A stretch of DNA of 64,000 bases from the NCBI GenBank assembly GCA_037903355.1, contig JBAJFE010000015.1, positions 496,001 to 560,000 on the forward strand, in the 5' to 3' direction. The DNA is from Trichuris trichiura (Eukaryota; Nematoda; Enoplea; Trichinellida; Trichuridae). Shown piece by piece: positions 36,201 to 47,527 of the stretch (position 1 is its first letter; each line of letters begins with the position of its first letter). Below the pieces are notes generated by a model. It saw nothing but the letters and a program-made list of their open reading frames with translations, was not told the DNA's origin and searched no databases. The position numbers were made by a program, and so were the translations under genes.

Positions 36201-38406
36201 TATATTCCTATGGGACCTTTTGCTTCAGTATTAATAAGGTCGCCTTCACTTTGTACAATTTCGGTTGTTTTGCCATCGGCCAACAACTAAAGGGTCAGAA
36301 CCTTATTGTCAGTGTTAAGAACTTCTTCAAAGACCCCCTTTGCTAGCAATTTCTGTAAGAAGACATTTTGCGTGTGTAAAGGCGTTAGGCGTCATTTTCT
36401 TCTCAGGCGTCATCGTATTGTTCTATGTAGCATCTTTCGACTTCCCATCAGCGTCTTTTCATCACTTTCGCCATTGAACCCAAACTGCTAATCTCTCTGT
36501 TCAGCTTCTGCAATAGCTCGACTTTTTTGTTCTTACCACTGTCGTCCGTAACGCATATTCGCGGAAAGTGTTCAATGCGGCAACCGAAACAACCGGCCTT
36601 TTTTTAGTAGGCACTCTAGGATTGGAGAAGAACTATTACAGTCCATCACTTCAGCGTTCTACAAACCTCCAAGTAAACGCGAGTTATACAGGCGCTACAC
36701 TTGTCAGCGAATGTGTTACTTTCAGTTGCAGCTATCCCGCGTCATTATGGAAAAGATTAATTGCACTATGTTATCTTTAACATCTTCAGCAATGATGTCA
36801 TGTTAACGCCCAAACGTTTTAACTTGTATAGCATTTGGAATAATGGATAACCTACTGTAGTTTTCCATGACAAGCAGATCAACAGTGACGCTGGTCTTTA
36901 ACGCAAACATTCATAAACACCTGTTCACTTGTAAGGTCTTGCCTTAGATAATGTAGTGTCGCATGCTTAACAAGTGGGAGGGTTTGTTGAAAATTTTCTG
37001 CTTTCGAATTCCATTGCGTCGTAGCGATTGAAATTAGCAAATTTATCAGTAGATCAGCCTAGGAAGTGTTGCGTGAAACACAGTTGAAGATCGGAAGTAT
37101 CATCAACAGCTGTAGAAAATTAGAGCAAGCGACATTTCCGCATTGCAGGATTTCAGTGTCAACGCTCGATAAGCAATGAAGTATTGGTCCGCTGCTTATG
37201 CGCTAGAATTTTTTGACCACTCAGCCGAGCAGCATTTTCAATTTTTCCCAACACATATAGGGACGCATAGTGGTAAAAGGCTGCAACTTCTGGCCAGCTT
37301 TAACGACTGCGACTTCATTTGTTGGTCGAGTACGTAAAGCAGAAGTTGAAAATGATTGGTGTAAAATCCTGAAGCACTTTTGACTTTTACTAAGCTTTCT
37401 TTATCATCCCTTCGTCGCCTGTGTTCAGCAAACCGTAAAGCAAGAAACGATCATTTCACTTTCGCGAACTGCCTTTGAATAATGGCAGAAGCTAGCGATT
37501 TAAGAGCGTGGCAACATGTACGATCGGCTAGACTTTGTCATGCTATTTTTTTGGTCGTATCTCTAAAGCATGCAAAGGACTTTTCAAACGGGCACTATCG
37601 CAGACTCTGCAGCATTTATGATAACAATCTTTAATGTTTTACTTTCATTTCTTGCGATTGCGTTCACGTTGTTTTGTTTGTACATTTTGTTCTTGCCACG
37701 AAACGGAATGGGCGTTTTCTTCAATGCCGAAGTCACGAGAATGAAACGACTGCTACTTCACCGTTTCATTTGTAAGCTGTAACGTATGTAAGGTAACAGG
37801 AAGGCCACGAATTGGTCAAAAACTGTGCGGTTCACATAGGACGCTGTCTTTACAGTTGGTTGCATCGTTCGTCGAGTAGTACACGTCGCATCATTACGGT
37901 GTGGTTAACATTTAAGTTAATAAGGTGGAAAGTTTGTCGATGCGTCGTCTTCCACTTTTGCTTTGCCCCTTTTTGTTGCTCAGTCGGTCATTTCGTTTTC
38001 ATGGTCGACTTAACGCTTAATGATTTGGTTTCGTCCTAATTTACGTGTCATTTACCTTGTGTACGCGGTCACTGCGTTACCGGATGCCGCTGGCTCGCGC
38101 ATAGGGTAACTCAACTGCCGGCTATTCGTTTTTTCTCACCTTGTAGCCTGCCTCGCTCTAAAGTCCAAGTTATGAAAACTTTTTGCAAGCTAGCTTTTAT
38201 TGGACTCGTCACCAGAGAGTGCCTTGTAAGGATTGTCCTAAGCGACGTACGAAACAGCGGGCGAGACGCTCCTAATACATGCATCCAGCGACCAGTGTGA
38301 TAAACCTTAACGAGCTTGAGAAATGCAGGTAGATTGTAGAGAGAGTGGAAAACAAATCGGGAAAACATATGTGTGAGCGCTCCACGCGACTTAAGTTAAC
38401 AACAGT
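33237..38406. other. gene-poor region
   Basis: About 5.2 kb between two convergent genes (PDZRN and the transporter). Open frames of up to about 110 codons occur (for example 35203-35538 and a hydrophobic one at 37570-37782), but none has motifs, phase-consistent exons or a credible start context. I see no RNA gene or transposon ends. Confidence 0.4.
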
Positions 38407-39293
38407 TTAAGCGTGTTCAAAATGATCATTGACAATGTATCTTCGGCCACATAATTTCTTCAACGGAGCCGGTCCCACAGGCAGCACGTCCCTTTGGAAG
38501 ACGTCAAGATATATAATATGCGCCATATTGTACCAGGCCAAAACACCTCCGATTATGAATATAACAGCGCTGGCAGTTTCCACCGGTCTGCCTGCCTCGT
38601 GATCCATGAAGTGAGCTACATCGGCAACTACGAAAGCGATGAATAGGTCGAAGAACATTAGAAAGAGTGCAAGATCTATGTTAGCCGCTGGATACAGGAA
38701 AACAAAGGTGAACAGAGTGAAAATGATTAAAACGGCTCCCATATCAGGCGCTACGAACTTGTACAACTTAGCTTGCTCGCCTAACGGTATGAGACCGAAG
38801 CAAAGCCATACTCCTCCAAAGCAGGAGAAAGCTGTGTAGCCAAAGTTGTTTCCTGTCTTGAATTCCTGCAAGCCTACAACACGATAGGCAAAGCTTTTGT
38901 AGAAAAGAGAAGTAAGCACGACTGTAATTACCCGCAAAAAGTTGGAGAAGGCCGCCGAGCACCAGCGCCATCCATAGTGTGGGTCCGGGACTGACCAAGC
39001 CCATGTTTTTCAACTGAAGCATGAAAACTGCCGCTCCGAAGCCGCCCAAGCCAAGGGCGGCAGGATTGGATAGCTTCTTTACGGGAGACCTTAGAGTGGG
39101 ATCGATGCCATGCAGAAAGTTCTTGAACTTCTAAACGTCCAGAAAAGCTTCGTTATAACAAAAGATATTTCCAAATTCGGCAGCCTACGATGTACTCCGC
39201 TTCGTCTTGATTTTTCATGGTCACTACGGCATGTTTGATGTCTTCCAAGGTACGCTTAGGCTGCAGAGGAACGCTCTCCTGTTTCAATGCCAT
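38407..39293 (-). CDS. GPR1/FUN34/YaaH (AceTr) family acetate/succinate transporter
   Basis: Six-helix plasma membrane protein of the acetate uptake family (Ady2, AlcS and SatP relatives), moving acetate or other short carboxylates/ammonium. Exons on the minus strand: 39196-39293, 38932-39131, 38407-38873; introns of 64 and 58 nt (GTACAT/GTTTAG and GTAATT/TTGTAG); 254 residues. After about 50 hydrophilic residues comes the family signature NPAALGL at 55-61 at the start of helix 1, then LQEFKTGNNFGYTAFSCFGG, the expected loop and helix. Further hydrophobic segments run to an end that reads PLKKLCGRRYIVNDHFEHA. The in-frame TGA upstream of the start supports ATG 39293. Length and topology fit the family. 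Animal members are rare; the introns show that this copy is a resident nuclear gene. Confidence 0.93.
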
Positions 39294-42200
39294 CTCCTTG
39301 TTGTAAATGACGTTGGGTGCACAATGTCAGCGACGCCAAAGGAGACAATCCTGCAAGGGCTTGAAGGATTAAAGAGAAAATCGCGAACGCGTTGCTTAAG
39401 AGGGCCCGCAGTAGAAAAGCAACAGATGCTGGCAGCGATAGCGGCGTATAATTTGATCGCCAAAAGAAGTGTTAGCCTACAGATCTCGTCGTCACTTTTG
39501 CCGAAGCAACACATGCTGAAGATGCAATAAAACGAGGAGGAGCGGATCGAGCAGTTCAAACGACGTTCCGGCAATGCTAAAGAGGACGTCTTTTTGTCGT
39601 CGTCATTCCTTCAAGAACGAATGGAAATAATTTTCGTCTATCGGCATCGAACGTCAAGGTCGCGTCAGTCGTTTACTATTACTCCTCCTCAACATTAGAG
39701 AGTCAATTTTTTTATGTCAAATTTCAATAGCTGACTTTGTTTTGAAAACACCGATGTACAGCAACAAAGGGACTTGCCAAAAGTCGATCAAAGGGCTCCA
39801 CGTCTCTTCGTAACGACCTACATGCGTGTGAGCAACGTTCAATGTGCCCTACCAAAGAGAACGGAAACAGCTATTCAACTAGTGCTCTAACAAAAAAAAT
39901 GGACTGCCACGACGAGTACGATCAAATGAATAGGCGTAGAAAAAGCAGACTGACTCGGCCGTTCAACTGACCGCCAACAGAGGTGAACGGACCGCGCAGA
40001 GTTTTGTCTTTACTGTCAGCAGCAGGTCGGACGAATGGTCAATTGAAACGCAACACCCGTGTGGACAAACGTTTGCTTGAATCAACTTGTTTTGCTAGTC
40101 ACACTCGTCTATTGGCGTGAATGAAAACACGATGATCCATTATTAGCTGCCGTTCGAGGAAAGTGATCAAAATGAAAGGACCAGACGGCTGATCGTGACC
40201 TAGTCGAAGTGACTCCTTGGTCGGTAAGCGTCCGACGATGTCATAAAACCAGATTCAACTGCCAACTTGGCTGAATGCCATTCCAACAGACAGGTATAGG
40301 CTGCAAAGGATCAATGACGTTTTAACGTTCGAGCAAACTTGTCCAACATCTAACAGATGTTTTTGCCTTCGACTGTTACAACATGACGTTGTATATAGCC
40401 GACGTACGAGTCTTTTGGGTGGGATATGTGATAGAGCAAAGCGAAATCTTTGCTTACTCCTTGATCTCTCCCGGCGATAGACTTAGTCATTGGGGAGAAA
40501 GGAGTTTAAATGAATAGTCATCAGCGTGGCGGATGATTTGTCGGAAAATCGAACGATCGAAGAAACGAATTGAGCTATCGGCCGCTGGATGGACGGTAGC
40601 GCAATGGAAGTTCCGGAGATGTAGAAACGACATTTGGCTTCTGTCCAATTCATTGTACTTCGACAATCCGCCAGGCGCGTCGCGATCCGTTGATGCAATG
40701 GCGCCGTGTCGCTGAATTCAGCACTGTTTGCTCGTCTCAAGTGTAGATCAAATGGGCAGAGCGTAGTGGGAGGAACAGCGCGCCTACGCTGTTCGAATGA
40801 ATAGCTTGAACAAACAGCCGTCATTTTTCCATACAACTCAATTGTACATCCATTTGGACTGCGCGGCTTTGTCGCGTACTCACTTTGTCGGCGTCGAATA
40901 ACGACGTTATTGCCCTGCGCTATACGATGTAAATGAGAAAATGCGACAGCCGCTCTTCATCACCACCGCCCTTGGCGAACAGATGTGTTAGCTCGAAGTG
41001 GAGACGGAGCCGATGACGGCTACGAGCTCCTATGCTGTCAGTCTTTGGCCGGCCGTCATTGGAGCCACTGTGAATGCAGTTAGCATGAGCATGCCTTAAG
41101 GGAATTGCACTGACGATTCAAACTTGGACGACTGTCGCATCCAACTGGAAAAGCAGTTGAAGTCATTTTTTTATTGACCCATTCGAAAGGCATTTCTAAG
41201 AAGTGCTGCTCGTCCATTTTTTGTTTTAGTACGGGAATTTGCAAGGTGGTTTTCGGGAATAGCGTTTTTATTGAATTTCAGTTGTCAATCTGTATGAGTC
41301 TACGCGAGCGTATGGTTGGAAGTTAGGAAACGCGCCGATGATCGCCGATCAGCTTACTCGCTTTGATTGCCTGCCTAACGTCAATGCAACTTTTGAAATG
41401 TCATTGTCAACCGTACAACTTGATCGCCAACGAAAAGATACACATTGGCGTAACAGTAATTGCTTTTGCGTTTTTCTCTTTGGGCTGCCGACTGCGAACT
41501 CGGTCGCATGTACAGGAACGCGTTTACTAGGGAAAAAAAGGAATAACTATTTAGGCGAATTGCTCTTCTCGTTGCTCAACTGCAAAGAAAAATAACGATG
41601 CTTTGGTGGCAAGGCGAAAGGATAGCCGGTTTTTGAGACTTCTTGAAAACAGGGCCGCCTCGGGGGTTGGTACAGCGAAGAGAACAATTTATGCGCACGG
41701 CATTTCAGTGACAAAGTGCATCATGAGCCGACGCGGATAGATAGATGCCATTGCCTACGGCGGCATCGTTTCAAACGATAGTTCATCAAGTGCTGCGTTG
41801 CGAGGGAAGCCGTTTGCTTGCACAGTGGGCTGCTGTTTAGCTAGATGAATAAATTTAGTTGTCGCTCCCTGCCACATCCGGCCGCTTGCTCAGTGATGCA
41901 TGTTCCAGCATTTATCTTACGTTGCGTTGAGCATTTGACTAGAAACTCGGTCGTGGCGATTAGGTGTAAAAATTTCGATGCGATGGATGGCTAGGCAGTC
42001 ATTCTAGTCTCTTTGGCGCCGCGAGCGAAGCGGTTTAATATTTAAGGCAATAATTAGCTGAAGGTAAATCAGCGGAGCCGCTGCTTATAAGGTAATGCGG
42101 CGAGATCTCCTGCGCTCCGATGCGTATTGATCGACCGAATAAGGATGCAATGCTCAACCAGTTCAAAGCCTTCAATGGTTGCCTTTCCCGAGGCTCTCTT

Positions 42201-45200
42201 TCTTTCCATCAAAAGGGTGCGTCTTTTAATGCAGTTTGCCAAGTCAATGGTTTGTCTGCTTGATTGGGTCGCCCGATGGAAAACGTAAAGAAAGTGCGAA
42301 CGTTTACGCTGCTGCGTAGGTATTGAACAAAGCGGCAGCCCATTGAAGTCTACCTGCTTTTTTGTTATAATTGGCTTAAATTTCTTTTAATGACTTTCTC
42401 TTGTCGCCTACTTTGAGCTATTAATATTTTTTGCCCAATTGCGGACGAAACATGCCGCCAAAATTGGCCATCGCAATCCCGCTATGCCAATGAATCTTGG
42501 GGAAGAAATGGATTGATCGTTGTTGGCAATACGTAATTATTTTACTTACTTGCCGGCAATCTCCTTTTCGATCGAACGATCGGTCATCGCTGTCGGCAGG
42601 CCATATTCAACTCAGTTTGGTGAATCGACACTTTGCAACTGGTTCATACGCGAATCTCTTTGTTGAAGGTCGCTTGCTTGGATTTGCCAAGCTCGTTAGC
42701 GTGTCGATTGAAGCTGGCTTTGTATTTGCCCTTTTCGTCTTCCTTTCCTCTACGCTCCTCCTATCTCCTATCGATTGGTTGCCAAATGGAGGCGAGCTTT
42801 GATCCACTTTATTTTTAACGTCGACGGAGATTCGCTGCTGGTTAGAAAAGCGTTTTCGATATTTTGAAGTCAAGAGCCTAAGTGACAGTCTGACTTTGCC
42901 TTGCACATTTTCTTTGAGGGCGTTTCCAAGCCCAGCATGATGAGCTCATCCGCAACATTGGCAGACGTTTTGCTTCTAAAGGAATCGATGGCAAATTATG
43001 GTTTTGCTGCTTAATGGGATTTCCCGTGAGCGGCCATTAATTCACGCTAAAAAAGATGGATGTCCAATTGCTACTACCCATACGCAAGGCAGACTGGCGA
43101 ACTAAGCTGCTGCTGTCAATACGAAATATTCTTTGTAGTTGTGTCGTTGTCTGCTGTCCAGGTAGTGACTGCAATTTGGCATTGCTAGGAAGCTGACGTC
43201 ATCAATTTATATGAGCTTAACCTTTGGTCGATGGCTTACGAAAGTGTTCTACCATCCGCATAACGAATGGGTTGCTTGTTGGCAGAACGACGACTCATCA
43301 AAGCGCATATGGCGTGCCTAAGCTGGAATGTCAGGAAATGGCTCATTCTGTGGCTAGCCAGTCTCCTTTATGTTTCAAATACTCTCGCTGATGTTGCTGA
43401 GCAGCTGTTTGAGCAACATACGTAAAGATACGATTTTCCTTTTGCTTTAAAGTTCGTCTATAAATCCATGTGGCTTGCAAATGTGTCGTGGAATACTGTT
43501 TCAGACTGGGCAACGCGCCGTTTTGATGGCCGCTTTGTAGGCGCAATTGGTTGCCCAAAAAAAATGCTAAAATGCTGACGAGTCTTTGCCAAGTGAATGG
43601 CGTTGTTCACGTGCGAAATGATGCATGCTTTGTTTTGCTTCGCCGTTAGAGATAAGAGCAAAAGTGTTGCACTGCTTTGTTCCGTTGTTGACATTAGAAA
43701 TTCAACTGTCGTCAATGGGCGGTTGTCGCCTGTAAAGCTGTCAGCATTTCGAAGCGGTTTCACTTTGCGCTCAACTAGTCAGTTGGCACAAGTTCCAACG
43801 ATCGGCAATGCTGCTGAAGTCGCTTTACTGCCTTTTGGAGTGAGCATTTCCCTTCGGCGACCTTGTATGGGCGGAGATGTCAATAGTAATTCGACCGAGA
43901 AAGGATGAGAGCTTACGGATGTCAGACTGAGAAAATGTCACCAACTGTCAAGTTGGATTTTACTGACGTTAATGATGCCCGGTTGGAAATCCAAAGAAAT
44001 CAAAGCGAAATACCAGTTTCGCATTAGGCGCTTTATTTAGGGGCTTTAAGGCATATGAGACTGTTTATTGATTACAAGGGATTGGGACAGCTTTGTGCTT
44101 CGTCGCCATGGCAAACAATTCCTCCATCCAAAATGGAGACAATGCTTTGTTAAGGCAGTATTCCCTTTCAGCAATGGGAACAGAAAGCAACGATTTTTTA
44201 GTTGTCCTGGATGACACTTATTGTTTTCCGCGAAACCGCTTGATCATCCAAACAAGCAAAACTTTGAGAGAAAAGAGATTTAAAAGATTGCCCATTTATT
44301 GTACCGGAACAAATATTCCTTTCGCTTTTTTAATGAAGTTCGATTTGAGCAGTTCGCGAACGAGGGACAGCGTCATTCATGTTTAACTAAATGTCATATA
44401 TTTTGCGAAAACGATCCGTCGTGTAGTTCAAGTGCATAGCTGATTTCGATCGAGTGCAGTCGGCGGTATGGGACATCAGCAAAGGGGAATTGAAACGGGA
44501 AAATCAATTAAACATAGCAGCAGTACAGTAGTCATTTCCAAGGCGAATCACGTTCCCTTTAATCTTATTGCGTGTCAGTGCATTGCCATTTTCTTTCGGT
44601 TTTCAAGTTTTAAAGCGAATAGTCTGCTGTACTGTGGTTGAAATAAGGCTTAGTGATGTAGAATTTCCATGTAGATACTCTCTTGTTGGAAGTGTTTATT
44701 CATGGTCAAGAAGGGAACATTATTTCTGAATTTCGAGCTACAGTGATGTGAGCAGACAAGTTCAGAAAGGAGTCATTGCAGTGAAACGCCGCTAAACGGT
44801 ATCCTTTCGACGGTAGGAAGCTGTAATTTAACAAGGACGCTTTTTGCCGCTGTGCTAAATAAGGATAGCTCTTTTGATGAATGTGCAGTGCAATTGATAA
44901 ATGTGGGAAATGAAATCAAGTCTGCAAAGCAGTTGCTATATTTCATTTCCTCTGGAACACAAGGCATCGCTTTAGCGGTTACGTCTGGGGAGCGTTTTTG
45001 ATTTTGACTGGAGTAGCACAGAGTAAACACTATATCTTCCGCTTTGCTGAAGATGAAAAGAAATTGCGGTTTATCGTGACACTTCGAGGGTTGTGTTAGT
45101 CACGGCAGTCAATAGCATTGGAGGGCGAAGTTAACTTCGTGTTTCGAAACATTTCTGGGAAAACTGAACTGGTTGATCGTGTTTCTATGCTGCCGCTTTC

Positions 45201-46790
45201 AAACGGCCAGTGATGCGTATTGCCGCCGCGCCATTCTGATTTGATTTCACACCATCACTCATAAGTAGCTCGTTAAAGCCCTATGCGAGTGAGTGGTTCA
45301 GCAAAGAGGCTTAAATACGCACCTGCATTTCTGCACGTGCGTTTATGAAACAGCGTTTCCAAAAAGCTAACACTATGGAAAGGGAATTTGTTTTCCCAGC
45401 TGAAAAGTCGACCTTCAGTTGCGAACGCTAAAAGTGATGCACAATAAAACCTCATTATCCAACATGTACTCGCCAAGAAGCCGTTTGGTTAACGGATAGT
45501 TAATTGACTTGCAGGTATTGTCTACTGTCAGATGCGCTCAAAATTTTGAATACTAAAAACTTTGTAATGGCTCTGTACGCCTTCGTTCATCATAATTCTC
45601 CTTGATAGAAAGTCAATAGAATAAATATACCAACTGGACGTTGGGTTTTTCGGATTTGATTTGAAAAGAATGGGACAACAATGCCCAAATGTGTGGCTGC
45701 AATTCAAATACACCAAAGTACAGCAGTAGCGCACAGCGACCTAATGATGTTGAAGCGTCTAACTTACTGCTCATTCCACTGGTCATCTTGATTTTTCCGT
45801 GTTTCGGGAAGTGGCAAGAAAGGATATAAATCTATTCGTGGAACGATGGCGCCAGCCAGCTTGAAAGTTACTTGTTCATAAAGTTCCTGATAAGTTGGGT
45901 TCATTGTACGAAAAGCAATTTAGTTTTTTGTATTTTTATCCATTGTTCAACCTGACTAGGCTGCTCTTTTCGCTGGTTAAGTTATTACTTCCTGCGTCTG
46001 TTCATGATACCGAATCTCCGCCATGAAATTTCGAATCTCTCCGAAAATCGTAAAACTGGCTTTGGCAATGATTTCTCGTCATTATAATCAATGAATTACG
46101 TCTTAAAAAGAATTCGTCCGCGGAAAATTTGCATACAAGCAGTGTTTTCCTTGTTAACTGGGACGAATCGAATTTTTGTCTGTTCTTCATCATTGAAAGC
46201 TTACGTACTGAAGAGACACCGTCGATATTGTCTGTTGATTGAACAAGACGCGAAGAAATGAAGTATTCGTCCCGCAGTTTCTTTGGAAATGGATTGAAAT
46301 GCTTCTGCTGTGAACAGTGTGTGCTTATCAATGGTTTGCAAAGCAAAGTCTTTCTTCCTTTCGTTGGAAAAGCTTCTACCGTCTGTTGAAATACGGGCGT
46401 ATCAGCGAGCTTTTTGTTCATGTCCTCTCTAATGGTAGTCTTCCTTTATCATTGTAAAGGATTCGAAAAGTTGTTGTTAATATAATCATGATGGTTCTGA
46501 ATTCTGAATTTTGAGTGCGCACAGTCGGTGTCTTTTGTACTTCCAGAAGTGGAAGCACTCAGTACTTGATCAGTAACTCTAAGGAAATTGCGTATTCATG
46601 ACTGGCAGCTCATCGTTACGGCGCGTGATTTCATGGTGCAGTCCCGTAGGCCGCAGCAAATGTACTTTAAACTATTGACAACTCATGAATCCCGCATGGC
46701 GTTAAGTAGGACTTGTCCACTTCATGATCAATTATTGTCCGAACTTCCACTTGTATGTCGCTTGCGGCCTAGGGACCCAAATCAACCGTT
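39294..46790. other. gene-poor region
   Basis: About 7.5 kb between the transporter and the Kazal gene, which are divergently arranged. Frames of 80-140 codons exist on both strands (for example 40483-40836 minus, 42497-42802 plus, 43597-43908 plus, 46002-46421 minus) but overlap one another, lack motifs and show no consistent exon joins. Nothing here is supported as a gene, RNA or mobile element. Confidence 0.4.
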
Positions 46791-47527
46791 ATGGGTGATA
46801 TGCGATGCCGCATATTGCACTTCGCGTCAGCTCGACTGAAGATTTCACTTTTTGTGGTGCTTTCCCTTCCAGTGGCATTGGGGCTGCTGTTTCCTCCAGG
46901 GATGGATTACTTGCGATCAACCAACTACTGGGGCGGTGATGTTTTTTGGGACCAGACGAACAGTGAAGTCTTGACGCCAAAAAAGGAACTTGTTTGCCAA
47001 TGCACTTCGGAATATAAGCCTGTATGCGCTTCCATGGGGAAGCAAAGTTTAACCTATGACAACCTATGCTTACTGTCGTGCAGTCAGCGAAACATTTCCG
47101 GTGAAGTAGTAGCTTAAGGCATTCACCTTAATAAGACGGCTGCCTGAGCATTTAGACTTACTGTACGGCTATGAGGGACCCTGTTGTCGAAAACTTCGAT
47201 GCAGTCGTGGTGAAAAGCCATTTTGCGATTCCAAAGGAAATATCTATCGCAACAGATGCAGTTTTCAGTTCCACCAGTGCGAAGAGTGGAAGAAAAAGAA
47301 GCGTGTTCTGAGTAAGCGCAGAAGTTCATTCAGGCAAGCGGCAACTGCAATCATGTTATCGTCGTATTCCAGAAATAGGAACAGCCTGTCCCTGTAGCAA
47401 CGATTGTCCGAACGTATTCAGCCCAGTATGCGACACCATTGGTAATACGTACAAGAATAGGTGCTACTTTGTGCGTGAACAATGCTATTTCAAAAAGGCG
47501 TACTATGTCGCCACTGCGCCTACTTAG
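46791..47527 (+). CDS. secreted protein with three Kazal-like domains
   Basis: Probable secreted protease-inhibitor-type protein. Exons 46791-47100, 47156-47311 and 47379-47527, with introns of 55 and 67 nt (GTGAAG/CATTTAG, GTAAGC/GAAATAG); 204 residues from ATG 46791 or 201 from the in-frame ATG 46800. A signal peptide is clear (ISLFVVLSLPVALGLLF). Each exon then contributes one Cys-rich unit with the Kazal core C-x-S/D-x-G-x-x-Y-x-N-x-C: KPVCASMGKQSLTYDNLC, KPFCDSKGNIYRNRC and SPVCDTIGNTYKNRC. The one-domain-per-exon layout fits Kazal/follistatin-like proteins. Cysteine spacing before the core varies and some units seem to have fewer than six cysteines, so inhibitory function is inferred, not shown. 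The protein could act against host or worm serine proteases. Confidence 0.86.

Noticed and set aside
40483..40836. 117-codon minus-strand frame
   Set aside because: Overlapped by open frames on the other strand, with no recognisable content.
46002..46421. 139-codon minus-strand frame
   Set aside because: No motif, no splice-consistent neighbours and no credible upstream context; length alone is not enough in this base composition.
46588..46839. 83-codon frame before the Kazal gene
   Set aside because: It overlaps the Kazal signal-peptide exon in another frame and has no motif.
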